NCBI GenBank assembly: GCA_021793335.1
Contig: JAJYSW010000144.1
Span: 1-8,252, forward strand
DNA: 8,252 bases
Source: Actinomycetes bacterium
GTDB lineage: Bacteria > Actinomycetota > Actinomycetes > Mycobacteriales > Micromonosporaceae
Direction: 5' to 3'
A model generated the notes under the pieces. The model made no database searches. It was not told where the DNA came from and saw only the letters and a list, made by a program, of their open reading frames with translations. Position 1 is the first letter of the stretch; every line of letters starts with the position of its first letter. Of the stretch, positions 1-6,710 are shown one piece after another. Position numbers and translations under genes: made by a program.

Positions 1-1149
1 GTGTTCGAGAGCGAGCTGGTCGAGCCGCTCGAACGCCATACCCTTCGCCGCCAGCGCCTCGACGTCGATCTCGACGTCCCGCATGTCCTCCCACGTCTCA
101 CCCTCGGCGAGCGTCGGCACCGCCAACTGATCGACCCGAGCGGCCACCAAGGCCTCCCGCACCTCCGGATCGGCCCGGAACGCCTTGACCTTGTCACGCA
201 AGATCAGATAATTGCGCATGCACCCGGCAGCCGACACCCACACACCCGCATCATCCTCGGTGCGCGGCGGCTTGAAATCGAAGTGGATCGGACCGCTGTA
301 CTGCCCCTTGGCGATCCCCTCCTCCACCGCATCCACCGCCCAGAACGCACCACCGACGTTCCCGACCCCGAACCGCAGATCCTGGTCATACCGCGGACCG
401 GTCTGCCCGTTCAAATCGATGTGGTACAACTTCCCGTGCCACAACGCCTGACGAATCCCCGCCGCATAATCGAGCCCGGCCATCTCCTCATGCCCGATCT
501 CCGGATTGACCCCCACCAACTCGGGCCGCTCCAACTCGTTGATGAACGCCAGCGCATGCCCGATCGTCGGCAACAGGATGTTCCCCCGCGGCTCGTTCGG
601 CTTCGGCTCGATCGCGAACACCATGTCGTAGTCCTGGTCCACGACGTATTCGCCGAGGACGTCGAAGGCCTCCTTCATGCGGGCCAGCGCGCTTTGGACG
701 TGCTTGGCCCCACCGGACTCGGCGCCCTCGCGCCCACCCCAGGCGACATAGACTTGCGCGCCCAGCTCGGCGGCCAGATCGATGTTCCGCATCACCTTGC
801 TGATCGCGAACCGGCGCACCTCCCGATCATTGTGCGTGAACCCGCCGTCCTTGAACACCGGATGACTGAACAGGTTCGTCGTCGCCGTGGTGACCTTCAG
901 ACCCGTCTCATCCAGGGCCCTGCGGAACGCGGCCACATTGGCCTCACGATCCGACTCATCGAAGGCGAACACGTCATTGTCGTGGAAGTTGACCCCGTAG
1001 GCCCCGATCTCGGCCAGCCCCCGCACCGCGCGATCGGCCGACATCGGCGCACGCGAGGCCGAACCGAACACGTCCTGCGCAGCCCAGCCCACCGTCCAGA
1101 TACCGAACGAGAACTTGTCCTCGGGTGTAGGAACGTACTTATCGCTCAT
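1..1149 (-). CDS. xylA: Xylose isomerase, 3' end cut by window edge
   Basis: XylA interconverts D-xylose and D-xylulose (and glucose and fructose) in the cytoplasm, using two divalent metal ions. The 383 codons present match the actinobacterial class I (short, about 388 aa) enzyme almost end to end; only about five codons and the stop lie outside the window. The catalytic set is intact: His56 and Asp59 in VNFHDND, Trp137, Glu181 and Lys183 in AIEPKPNEP, Glu217 and His220 in NPEIGHE, Asp245, Asp255 and Asp257 in YDQDLRF, and Asp291 in HFDFKPP. The ATG at 1149 follows a GGGAG ribosome site and lies 20 bases after the bxlA stop with no visible terminator or promoter between, so it is probably co-transcribed as the last operon gene seen here. 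No xylulokinase gene is in the window. Leucine codon use differs from bxlA: nine TTG codons here against one there. Identity is very secure; operon membership is inferred from spacing. Confidence 0.97.
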   Translation of the reverse strand, partial: MSDKYVPTPEDKFSFGIWTVGWAAQDVFGSASRAPMSADRAVRGLAEIGAYGVNFHDNDVFAFDESDREANVAAFRRALDETGLKVTTATTNLFSHPVFKDGGFTHNDREVRRFAISKVMRNIDLAAELGAQVYVAWGGREGAESGGAKHVQSALARMKEAFDVLGEYVVDQDYDMVFAIEPKPNEPRGNILLPTIGHALAFINELERPELVGVNPEIGHEEMAGLDYAAGIRQALWHGKLYHIDLNGQTGPRYDQDLRFGVGNVGGAFWAVDAVEEGIAKGQYSGPIHFDFKPPRTEDDAGVWVSAAGCMRNYLILRDKVKAFRADPEVREALVAARVDQLAVPTLAEGETWEDMRDVEIDVEALAAKGMAFERLDQLALEH

Positions 1150-1169
1150 GGTCTCCCAACCTTTGCTTG

Positions 1170-3491
1170 TCAGTTGTCGGTGATGTCGACGCCGGTGGTC
1201 ATGACGCGCTCGCCCGCGATCACCCGGGTCCGGCCGGTGATCCGGAAGCGCTCCGACAGCGGCAGGTCGAGGCTCGAATGCCCCACGGCGACCGTGAAGG
1301 CCCCCGGTTCGACGATCCGCTCACCGCTTCGGCCGGTGAACGAGGTCCGGTCGGCGTGCAAGTGGAACGCCACGCGCTTGGTCTCGCCCGGTTCGAGGGC
1401 GAGGCGCGTGTAGCCGACCAGCTCACGGACCGGGCGGGTCACCTGGGCGACCTCGTCGGACAGGTAGAGCTGGACGACGTCCTCGCCGGCGCGGCCTCCG
1501 GTGTTCGTCACGCAGAGCGAGACCAGCAGTTCGCCGTCGTCGGCGATCTCGTGGCCGCTCAGGCGCAGGTCACGGTATTCGAACTCGGTGTAGGACTTCC
1601 CGTGCCCGAATGGATACAGCGGCGAGGGATCGATATTGGACACGCCTTCGCTGTGCTGTCCGAGCGGCGGCACCAGATAAGTGCCGGGCTGGCCTCCGGC
1701 GATGCGCGGGACACCGACCGGCAGATGGCCGCTCGGGTTGATCCGGCCCGAGAGCACCCCTGCGATCGCCGCGCCGCCCTCTTCTCCGGGCAGGAAGGCC
1801 TGCACGACGGCCGCGGCGCGGCCGGCGAAGTCGCCGAGGGCGTACGGGCGGCCGGATACGACGACGAGGACGGTGGGCGTGCCGGTGGCCAGGACCGCTT
1901 CGACCAGTTCGGCCTGGACGCCCGGCAGCGTCAGATCGGCCGCGTCGCAGCCCTCGCCTGAGGTGCCTCGCCCGAACAGGCTGGCCAGGTCCCCTACCGC
2001 GAGCACGCACACTTCGGCGGCGGCCGCGGCGGCGGCCGCGGCTTCGATGCCGCCACGGTCGGTCTCGCGGATCGGCACGCCCTGCTCATAGGCGATGGAC
2101 GCGGCCGGGAACTCGGCGCCGAGGGCCTCTCGGAGCGAGCGGACCTCGATGCCGGTGCCGTGGTCCTCGTATCGGGACAGCACGTGGTTGGGGAAGGAGT
2201 AGCAGCCCAGGAACGTCCGCTCGTCGTCGGCGGTGGGGCCGATGAGGGCGATGCTCTTCGCCTCGGCGGCGAGCGGGAGCACGCCGTCGTTGTCGAGCAG
2301 GACGATGGACTTTTCGGCGATCTCGGCTGCGAGGACGCGGTTGTCCGCGCAGTCGAGGTCCACCTCAGCGTTCGGCGGAGTGATCGCCGGCGCGGCGTCG
2401 AGCAGGCCGAGTTCGGCCTTCTGGCGCAGAATACGGCGCACGGCGGTGTCGACGACGGCCTCGTCGAGCTCACCGGAGGCGACCTTGTCGAGCACCCGCG
2501 TGTAGGCGTCGGCCGTGGGGAGCTCGATGTCGAGGCCGGCTTCCAGCGCGAGCGCGCCGGAGGTGGCGCGGTCGGGGCTGACGCGGTGCATCATGTCGAG
2601 GAAGGCCACGGACCAGTAGTCGGAGACGACGGTGCCGGAGAAGCCCCACCGGTCGCGCAGCGTCGCGGTGAGCAGCTCGCGGTCGGCGGCGGCGGGCATC
2701 CCGTCGACGTCCGAGTAGGAGTTCATGACCGAGCGGGTGCCGCCGAGACGCACGGCCATCTCGAACGGCGGCAGGATCACATCGGCGAATTCCCTGGGCC
2801 CCATGGGTACCGGGGCATGGTTTCGGGCGCTTCGGGAGGCGGAGTAGCCGGCGAAGTGCTTGAGGGTGGCGATGATGCCGGCCTGTTCGAGACCGCGCAC
2901 GTACGCCGATCCGAGGGTGCCGACGAGGTACGGGTCCTCCCCCATCGTCTCTTCGACGCGGCCCCAGCGGTAGTCGCGCACGACGTCCAGGACGGGCGCG
3001 AGCCCCTGGTGGACGCCGACGGCTCGCATGTCCGATCCGATCCGCCCGGCCATGCGCTCGATCAGGCCGGGGTCGAAGGCGGCGGCCCAGGCCAGCGAGG
3101 TCGGGTAGACGGTGGCGCCGAAGGTGGTGAACCCGGTGAGGCACTCCTCGTGGGCGATGGCGGGGATGCCGAGCCTGCTGCGTTCGACGATGCCGCGCTG
3201 CATCCCTTCCAGGGCCCGGGCGCCGGCGGCGGCCTCGATCGGCTGGGTGCCGAAGGCCCGCGTGATGTGGCCCAGCCCGTGGACCGATGCTTCTTCGAGG
3301 GTCTTCGCGCCGCCTTTCATGGCGTCTTCCATCGGCGCGACGTCGCCGTCACCGCCGTCGTCATTGCTCGCCGGGGGCCAGAAGCTGCCCAGCTGGGCGA
3401 GTTTCTCTTCGAGCGTCATGGCCGCCAGCAGCGCTTCGACGCGGTCGGCGAGCGGCAGCGCGGTGTTGTGCCAGTCGTTGGTCTGTGCCAT
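1170..3491 (-). CDS. bxlA: GH3 beta-xylosidase/beta-glucosidase, cytoplasmic (BxlA-like)
   Basis: This 773-residue glycoside hydrolase family 3 enzyme removes terminal beta-linked sugars from short oligosaccharides by the retaining mechanism. Domain order is the GH3 barrel (about 20-340), the alpha/beta sandwich (about 395-600) and a fibronectin III-like domain (about 655-740). Motifs seen are GEDPYL (184-189), KHF (211-213), VVSDYWS with the predicted nucleophile Asp291, and SGEG with Glu513 as likely acid/base. There is no signal peptide, so it should act inside the cell on imported sugar. The open frame extends upstream across bxlG, but the ATG at 3491 is chosen because AAGGAGAG precedes it and the GH3 homology starts there. 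It lies 20 bases after bxlG. Transporter context, xylA next door and the bxlEFGA order favour beta-xylosidase; family membership alone would equally allow beta-glucosidase. A run of nine alanines (484-492) sits in a helix of the second domain. Confidence 0.93.
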   Translation of the reverse strand: MAQTNDWHNTALPLADRVEALLAAMTLEEKLAQLGSFWPPASNDDGGDGDVAPMEDAMKGGAKTLEEASVHGLGHITRAFGTQPIEAAAGARALEGMQRGIVERSRLGIPAIAHEECLTGFTTFGATVYPTSLAWAAAFDPGLIERMAGRIGSDMRAVGVHQGLAPVLDVVRDYRWGRVEETMGEDPYLVGTLGSAYVRGLEQAGIIATLKHFAGYSASRSARNHAPVPMGPREFADVILPPFEMAVRLGGTRSVMNSYSDVDGMPAAADRELLTATLRDRWGFSGTVVSDYWSVAFLDMMHRVSPDRATSGALALEAGLDIELPTADAYTRVLDKVASGELDEAVVDTAVRRILRQKAELGLLDAAPAITPPNAEVDLDCADNRVLAAEIAEKSIVLLDNDGVLPLAAEAKSIALIGPTADDERTFLGCYSFPNHVLSRYEDHGTGIEVRSLREALGAEFPAASIAYEQGVPIRETDRGGIEAAAAAAAAAEVCVLAVGDLASLFGRGTSGEGCDAADLTLPGVQAELVEAVLATGTPTVLVVVSGRPYALGDFAGRAAAVVQAFLPGEEGGAAIAGVLSGRINPSGHLPVGVPRIAGGQPGTYLVPPLGQHSEGVSNIDPSPLYPFGHGKSYTEFEYRDLRLSGHEIADDGELLVSLCVTNTGGRAGEDVVQLYLSDEVAQVTRPVRELVGYTRLALEPGETKRVAFHLHADRTSFTGRSGERIVEPGAFTVAVGHSSLDLPLSERFRITGRTRVIAGERVMTTGVDITDN
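2016..2042 (-). repeat. Tandem 12-bp GC repeat encoding Ala9 in bxlA
   Basis: On the plus strand the 12-mer GGCGGCGGCCGC occurs twice head to tail at 2016-2039, followed by GGC. On the coding strand it gives nine alanine codons (residues 484-492), alternating GCC triplets and GCG. The region corresponds to an alanine-rich helix common in the GH3 alpha/beta sandwich domain, so it need not be functional as DNA, but it is a plausible slippage site. Confidence 0.8.
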
Positions 3492-3511
3492 TGATGCGGC
3501 TCTCTCCTTCG

Positions 3512-4348
3512 TTACTTGCCGAATCCGGCGGTCAGGCCGGAGACCAGCTGCCGGCGGGCGATGATGTAGGCCGCGAGCATGGGCAGCACCGACAGGACGA
3601 CGGCGGCGAGCACGGCGGGCACGTCGATGCCGAACTGGCCCTGGAAGCTCCACAACGACAGCGGGATGACGCGGGTGGAGGCGCTCTGGGTGAGCACCAG
3701 CGGGAACAGGAAGCCGTTCCAGACCTGGAGCGCCTGGTAGACGCCGACGGTGGCCAGTGCGGGCCGTGAGAGCGGCAGCACCAGACGCAGCAGGATCTTC
3801 CATTCGCTCGCGCCGTCCATGCGCATGGACTCGAACAGCGATTCGGGCAGTTCGCGCAGGAAGTTGGTGAGGATCAGCAGCGTCAGCGGGATGGCGAACG
3901 CGATCGACGGCAGGATGAGCGCGGCGAGCGTGTCGTAGAGCCCGAGCTGGACGATCAGGTAGTAGACCGGGATGATCGCGGCCTGGATGGGGATCGCGAT
4001 GCCCAGCAGCGCTACGCGGAACACGTTGCGCCCGAACCAGCTGCGGCTGCGCACGACCACGTAGGCGGCCATGAGCGAGGCGGCGAGGCTGACGGCCACG
4101 GCGACGGCGGTGACGATGACGCTGTTGAAGAAGAACAGCAGGAAATCGTTCTCCAGGACGCGGACGTAGGCGTCGAGTGTGGCGTTCGCCGGCCACGACA
4201 GCGGGTTCTCGGAGTAGTAGTCGGCCTGTGGCCGCAGACTGGTGACGAAGATGTAGTAGATCGGCAGGATGATGATCGCCAGCCAGATCCAGGCGCCGAC
4301 GGCGCCGAGGATATTGGGCCGGGAGTCGGTCGTCGTGTTCTTGGCCAT
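3512..4348 (-). CDS. bxlG: Carbohydrate ABC transporter permease, MalG type (BxlG-like)
   Basis: This 278-residue inner-membrane permease is one half of the channel of a CUT1-type sugar importer; it pairs with the BxlF-like protein. About six hydrophobic segments can be seen: near 17-38, 70-99, 108-131, 138-161, 196-220 and 245-264. The cytoplasmic EAA loop that docks the ATPase is at 173-192 (ESMRMDGASEWK followed by LLRLVLP). The position of that loop, the short N-terminus and the WNGFLFPL segment are typical of the MalG/BPD_transp_1 family. The ATG at 4348 lies 2 bases after the bxlF stop, with a strong GGAGGG ribosome site inside the last codons of bxlF, so translation is coupled. Substrate specificity cannot be read from a permease; xylo-oligosaccharide is inferred from the neighbours. 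Confidence 0.94.
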   Translation of the reverse strand: MAKNTTTDSRPNILGAVGAWIWLAIIILPIYYIFVTSLRPQADYYSENPLSWPANATLDAYVRVLENDFLLFFFNSVIVTAVAVAVSLAASLMAAYVVVRSRSWFGRNVFRVALLGIAIPIQAAIIPVYYLIVQLGLYDTLAALILPSIAFAIPLTLLILTNFLRELPESLFESMRMDGASEWKILLRLVLPLSRPALATVGVYQALQVWNGFLFPLVLTQSASTRVIPLSLWSFQGQFGIDVPAVLAAVVLSVLPMLAAYIIARRQLVSGLTAGFGK

Positions 4349-4350
4349 CG

Positions 4351-5265
4351 CTATCCCTCCGACCTGCTGTCCATGCGGCTCGCGCCGGTGATCCTGTTGA
4401 GCCCGAGCGAGACGGCGAGTCCCACCACGACGAGCACGAGCGCCAGGACGCTGGCCTTGCCCATGTCGTAGGAGCGGAACCCGGTGAGGTACATGTCGAG
4501 CGGCAGCACGCGGGTGGCGTTGCCGGGGCCGCCGCCGGTGAGCACGAAGATGAGGTCGAAGTAGGTGAGCGATCCGACGGTCATCAGGGTCGTCGAGGTG
4601 ACGATGGTGTATTTCAGCATCGGCAGCGTGATCCGGAAGAACTGGGCGACGGGCCCGGCGCCGTCCATGCGGGCGGCCTCGTAGAGCTCCTTGGGGATCT
4701 GTCGGGTGCCGGCCTGGTAGATCAGGGTGTGGAAGGGGATGAAGCACCATCCGATCACGAACACCACGACATACAGGGCCAGTTCGGGGTCGCCGAGCCA
4801 GTTCTGGGACAGCCATGCGGCGTCCAGTGCGGACCCGGCCCCGAAGTTGGGGTCGAGCAGCGCGGTGAAGGTGATGGCCACGGCCGCGGAGCTGAACAGC
4901 AGCGGCAGGAAGAACAGGGTGGCCAGCAGGGCCCGGTAGCGCTGGCGTCCGGCGAGGAACACGCCGAGCAGGAGGCTGACGGGCGCCTGGAAGAGCACGC
5001 ACAGGAATGTGAGCTTGACCGTCAGCCACAGTGCGTTCCGCGAGACCGGGTCGGACGCGGCGGCCTTCCAGTTGTCGAGGCCGGCCCAGGTGATCGGGCC
5101 GAGGCCGTCCCAGTCGACGAAGGACAGGGCCACGACGCCGAACAGCGGGATGATCGCGAAGAAGCCGAATAGGACGAGCGCCGGGGCGGCCATCCATTTA
5201 CTCGGCCCGATCGGGCGCGCGCTTCGGCGCGCGCCCGGCCGGAGTGTCGAGAGGGTGTCGCTCAC
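4351..5265 (-). CDS. bxlF: Carbohydrate ABC transporter permease, MalF type (BxlF-like)
   Basis: This 304-residue permease is the partner of the BxlG-like protein in the membrane channel. After a basic cytoplasmic N-terminus (residues 1-24, with RPGARRSARP) come hydrophobic segments near 26-50, 81-105, 112-137, 163-186, 219-245 and 271-290. The EAA loop is at 196-215 (EAARMDGAGPVAQFF followed by RITLP), and LTGGGPGNAT at 242-251 is the usual MalF-class sequence. The start is GTG at 5265, which overlaps the bxlE stop as GTGA; I see only a weak GGA-type ribosome site, so it probably relies on translational coupling. The next in-frame Met (25) would remove the N-terminal tail. A very stable hairpin lies over codons 10-18. 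No ATPase gene is present; in streptomycetes the general ATPase MsiK serves such importers, which I infer here. Confidence 0.94.
   Translation of the reverse strand: MSDTLSTLRPGARRSARPIGPSKWMAAPALVLFGFFAIIPLFGVVALSFVDWDGLGPITWAGLDNWKAAASDPVSRNALWLTVKLTFLCVLFQAPVSLLLGVFLAGRQRYRALLATLFFLPLLFSSAAVAITFTALLDPNFGAGSALDAAWLSQNWLGDPELALYVVVFVIGWCFIPFHTLIYQAGTRQIPKELYEAARMDGAGPVAQFFRITLPMLKYTIVTSTTLMTVGSLTYFDLIFVLTGGGPGNATRVLPLDMYLTGFRSYDMGKASVLALVLVVVGLAVSLGLNRITGASRMDSRSEG
5212..5237 (-). other. Strong hairpin at the bxlE/bxlF junction, inside the start of bxlF
   Basis: An 11-bp perfect stem (CGGGCGCGCGC against GCGCGCGCCCG) encloses a four-base loop, TTCG on the plus strand and CGAA in the operon mRNA. 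It begins about 25 bases after the bxlE stop, over bxlF codons 10-18. It abuts two further palindromes: GCCCGATCGGGC at 5205-5216 and CCGGCCGG at 5235-5242. Intercistronic hairpins after the binding-protein gene, as between malE and malF, protect the upstream mRNA and raise binding-protein yield; a similar role here is inference. There is no T-run, so it is not a classic terminator. Confidence 0.7.
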
Positions 5266-6557
5266 AGCGTGGCGTCCATCGCGGCGCAGAACTCCTCGGC
5301 GGTCTGCTGGCCGAGGAAGAGCGTGCTCAGGTTGTTGAGCAGCTCCTGTGCCTGGTCGGCGGGGATGGCCTGGTCCCAGGAGAGCTGGAAGTTGGCCGCA
5401 TCGCGCACCATCTCGTAGTTGAGCGTGAGGAAGTCGGCGCTGTCGGCAGCGGCGATCTTGTCCTCGATGCCGACCACGGGCGGGACGGCGCCGATGGCGA
5501 TGAGCGAGTCGACGTGCTCGTCGTCGTAGATCGCCTCGGACAGGTAGTCCGCGGCGGTCTGCTGGGCCTCTTCGGAGTCTTTGGCCGAGACCGACCAGAA
5601 GTTGGCCGGGTTGCCGACGATGTTGCTCGGGTCGCCGGCGCCGTCTTCGACGATCGGGAAGGTCCCGAAGCCGAGGCCGCCGCTGTCGACGAGCTCGGGT
5701 GCGTTGGTGCGGAACTCGGGGTAGATCCAGGAGCCCTGGAGGATCATGCCGGCCTTGCCGGTGGAGACCAGTGCGTGGTCGGCTCCGGCGTCGGCGACGA
5801 CGGAGGCGAAGTTGTCGCCGAAGGCTCCGACGTCGACCAGTTCGGTGATCATCTCGGCGGCGCGGAGCATGTCCGGGTGCGTCCATGCTCCGGCTTCGCC
5901 GGCGGTGACGCGGTTGAAGGCGTCGGCGCCGCCGACGCGGTCGGCGAGGTAGGAGATCCACATCAGTTCGGGCCAGACGCTCTGGCCGGCGAGGGCGATC
6001 GGGGTGACGCCCGAGCTCTTGAGGGCCTCGACGGCGGCCAGGAGTTCGTCCCAAGTCTGCGGCTGTCCGGTGCCGGCGGCTTCGAGGACCTCGTTGTTGT
6101 AGTACATGACGACCGGCTGGGACTGGTTGTTCGGGACGGCGTAGACCTTGCCGTCGATGGTGCCGGTGGCGGCCACCGAGGGCAGGACGCGGTCGATGAG
6201 GGCCGCGGTGTCCTCGGTCAGGTCGACGACGGAGTCGTTCGCAACGTATTCGGCCAAGGTGGCGCCGGCCCAACCGAAGACCAGCGTGGGGGCGTTGCCG
6301 GAGCCGATCGCGGTGCGGATCTTCTCCTTATAGGCGTCGTTGGCGAAGTATTCCGCGGTGATCTGGTTGTCGGGGTTGGCGTCGTTCCAGGCTTCGAACG
6401 AGGCGCGCATGGCCTCTTCGGCTCCGCCGGTGAGGCCCCAGGCGGTGGCGCCGTCGGCACCGCCGCCGGGCTTGTTGCCACAGGCGCTCGCGGCTGCGAC
6501 GAGGGGGGCCGATGCGCCGAATGCCAGAAGGGTGCGGCGGCGAGTTCCGAGCTTCAT
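5262..6557 (-). CDS. bxlE: Sugar-binding lipoprotein of ABC importer (BxlE-like)
   Basis: This 431-residue extracellular solute-binding protein (SBP family 1) captures the sugar outside the membrane and delivers it to the two permeases. The N-terminus has arginines 6-8, then a hydrophobic stretch and a lipobox ASAC, so Cys26 should be lipidated. RR-TLL resembles a twin-arginine signal, so export may be through Tat. A Gly-rich linker (GNKPGGGADG) follows, then typical family features: NPDNQITAEYF, a TWDELL motif, and an aromatic-rich second half with FWSVSAKD. The ATG at 6557 is preceded by GAAAGGA at good spacing. It is the first gene of the operon, behind the divergent control region. Xylobiose or xylo-oligosaccharide as ligand is inferred from the bxlEFGA arrangement and xylA; cello-oligosaccharides cannot be excluded. 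Confidence 0.93.
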   Translation of the reverse strand: MKLGTRRRTLLAFGASAPLVAAASACGNKPGGGADGATAWGLTGGAEEAMRASFEAWNDANPDNQITAEYFANDAYKEKIRTAIGSGNAPTLVFGWAGATLAEYVANDSVVDLTEDTAALIDRVLPSVAATGTIDGKVYAVPNNQSQPVVMYYNNEVLEAAGTGQPQTWDELLAAVEALKSSGVTPIALAGQSVWPELMWISYLADRVGGADAFNRVTAGEAGAWTHPDMLRAAEMITELVDVGAFGDNFASVVADAGADHALVSTGKAGMILQGSWIYPEFRTNAPELVDSGGLGFGTFPIVEDGAGDPSNIVGNPANFWSVSAKDSEEAQQTAADYLSEAIYDDEHVDSLIAIGAVPPVVGIEDKIAAADSADFLTLNYEMVRDAANFQLSWDQAIPADQAQELLNNLSTLFLGQQTAEEFCAAMDATL

Positions 6558-6608
6558 TGCTGGAGTCCTTTCTGCGTCTCCGGCCTAGCGACCGGACACT
6601 CAAATTTT

Positions 6609-6623
6609 TAGAAACAGTTTCTA
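6609..6623. promoter_or_regulatory. Operator O1, perfect 15-bp palindrome
   Basis: TAGAAACAGTTTCTA is a perfect palindrome around the A at 6616. It lies 51 bases upstream of the bxlE start codon and just downstream of the predicted bxlE transcription start, a position where a bound repressor would block initiation or early elongation. Its 11-base core recurs at O2. GAAA/TTTC palindromes are common at actinobacterial xylan-utilisation genes. Binding by the adjacent LacI-family regulator is inferred. Confidence 0.85.
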
Positions 6624-6642
6624 GCTTGTTTCCTAGGGTTTC
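6617..6642 (-). repeat. Three GAAAC half-sites at 10- and 11-base spacing
   Basis: On the minus strand GAAAC occurs with its G at 6642, 6632 and 6621; the last belongs to O1. The intervals of 10 and 11 bases place all three on one face of the helix. A fourth copy starts at 6660, out of this register. The first copy also forms TTTCGAAA (6639-6646), which overlaps the predicted bxlE -10 element. These could be secondary contacts that extend repressor binding from O1 into the promoter. Confidence 0.55.
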
Positions 6643-6643
6643 G

Positions 6644-6672
6644 AAAGTACGCCCAGTTTCTCGGTGCGTCAA
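6644..6672 (-). promoter_or_regulatory. Predicted promoter of the bxlEFGA-xylA operon
   Basis: Reading the minus strand, TTGACG (6672-6667) is a near-consensus -35 box, and TACTTT (6649-6644) lies exactly 17 bases later as a weak -10 box. Transcription would start near 6637, giving a leader of about 80 bases that carries O1. The -10 match is only 3 of 6, so activity is uncertain. Confidence 0.5.
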
Positions 6673-6680
6673 GTCACAGA

Positions 6681-6710
6681 ATCATAAACAATACCCTCGG
6701 TGCAGGTCAC
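6681..6710 (-). promoter_or_regulatory. Possible second upstream promoter for the operon
   Basis: On the minus strand GTGACC (6710-6705, 4 of 6 for -35) and TATGAT (6686-6681, 5 of 6 for -10) are 18 bases apart. The -35 part lies inside the inverted repeat at 6699-6728. It has a better -10 but a poorer -35 than the downstream candidate. Confidence 0.3.

Noticed and set aside
1..1413. Long plus-strand open frame of 470 codons opposite xylA and the end of bxlA
   Set aside because: The opposite strand encodes a complete, recognisable xylose isomerase; the plus-strand product is Arg/Pro/His/Leu-rich without any known fold. It is a by-product of GC-rich coding.
2160..3494. Plus-strand open frame of 444 codons opposite bxlA
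   Set aside because: Antisense to GH3 catalytic sequence, with low-complexity Gly/Val/Asp/Glu composition and no promoter or ribosome site that stands out.
3492..4196. Upstream extension of the bxlA frame across bxlG (1008 codons in total)
   Set aside because: The extension is Arg/Pro/His-rich and overlaps the well-supported permease. A clear AAGGAGAG site and GH3 homology place the start at 3491.
5920..5938. GCGTCGGC-GCC-GCCGACGC hairpin within bxlE
   Set aside because: A perfect 8-bp stem, but it lies mid-gene over ordinary codons for DRVGGADAF with no regulatory context; such stems are expected in DNA this GC-rich.
5266..6273. Upstream extension of the bxlF frame into bxlE
   Set aside because: Arg-rich shadow sequence; the GTG at 5265 overlapping the bxlE stop is the natural coupled start.
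5244..6611. Plus-strand open frame of 455 codons opposite bxlE
   Set aside because: Covers the whole binding-protein gene in antisense, has a Gly/Val/Asp-rich product, and its end runs into the bxlE promoter region.
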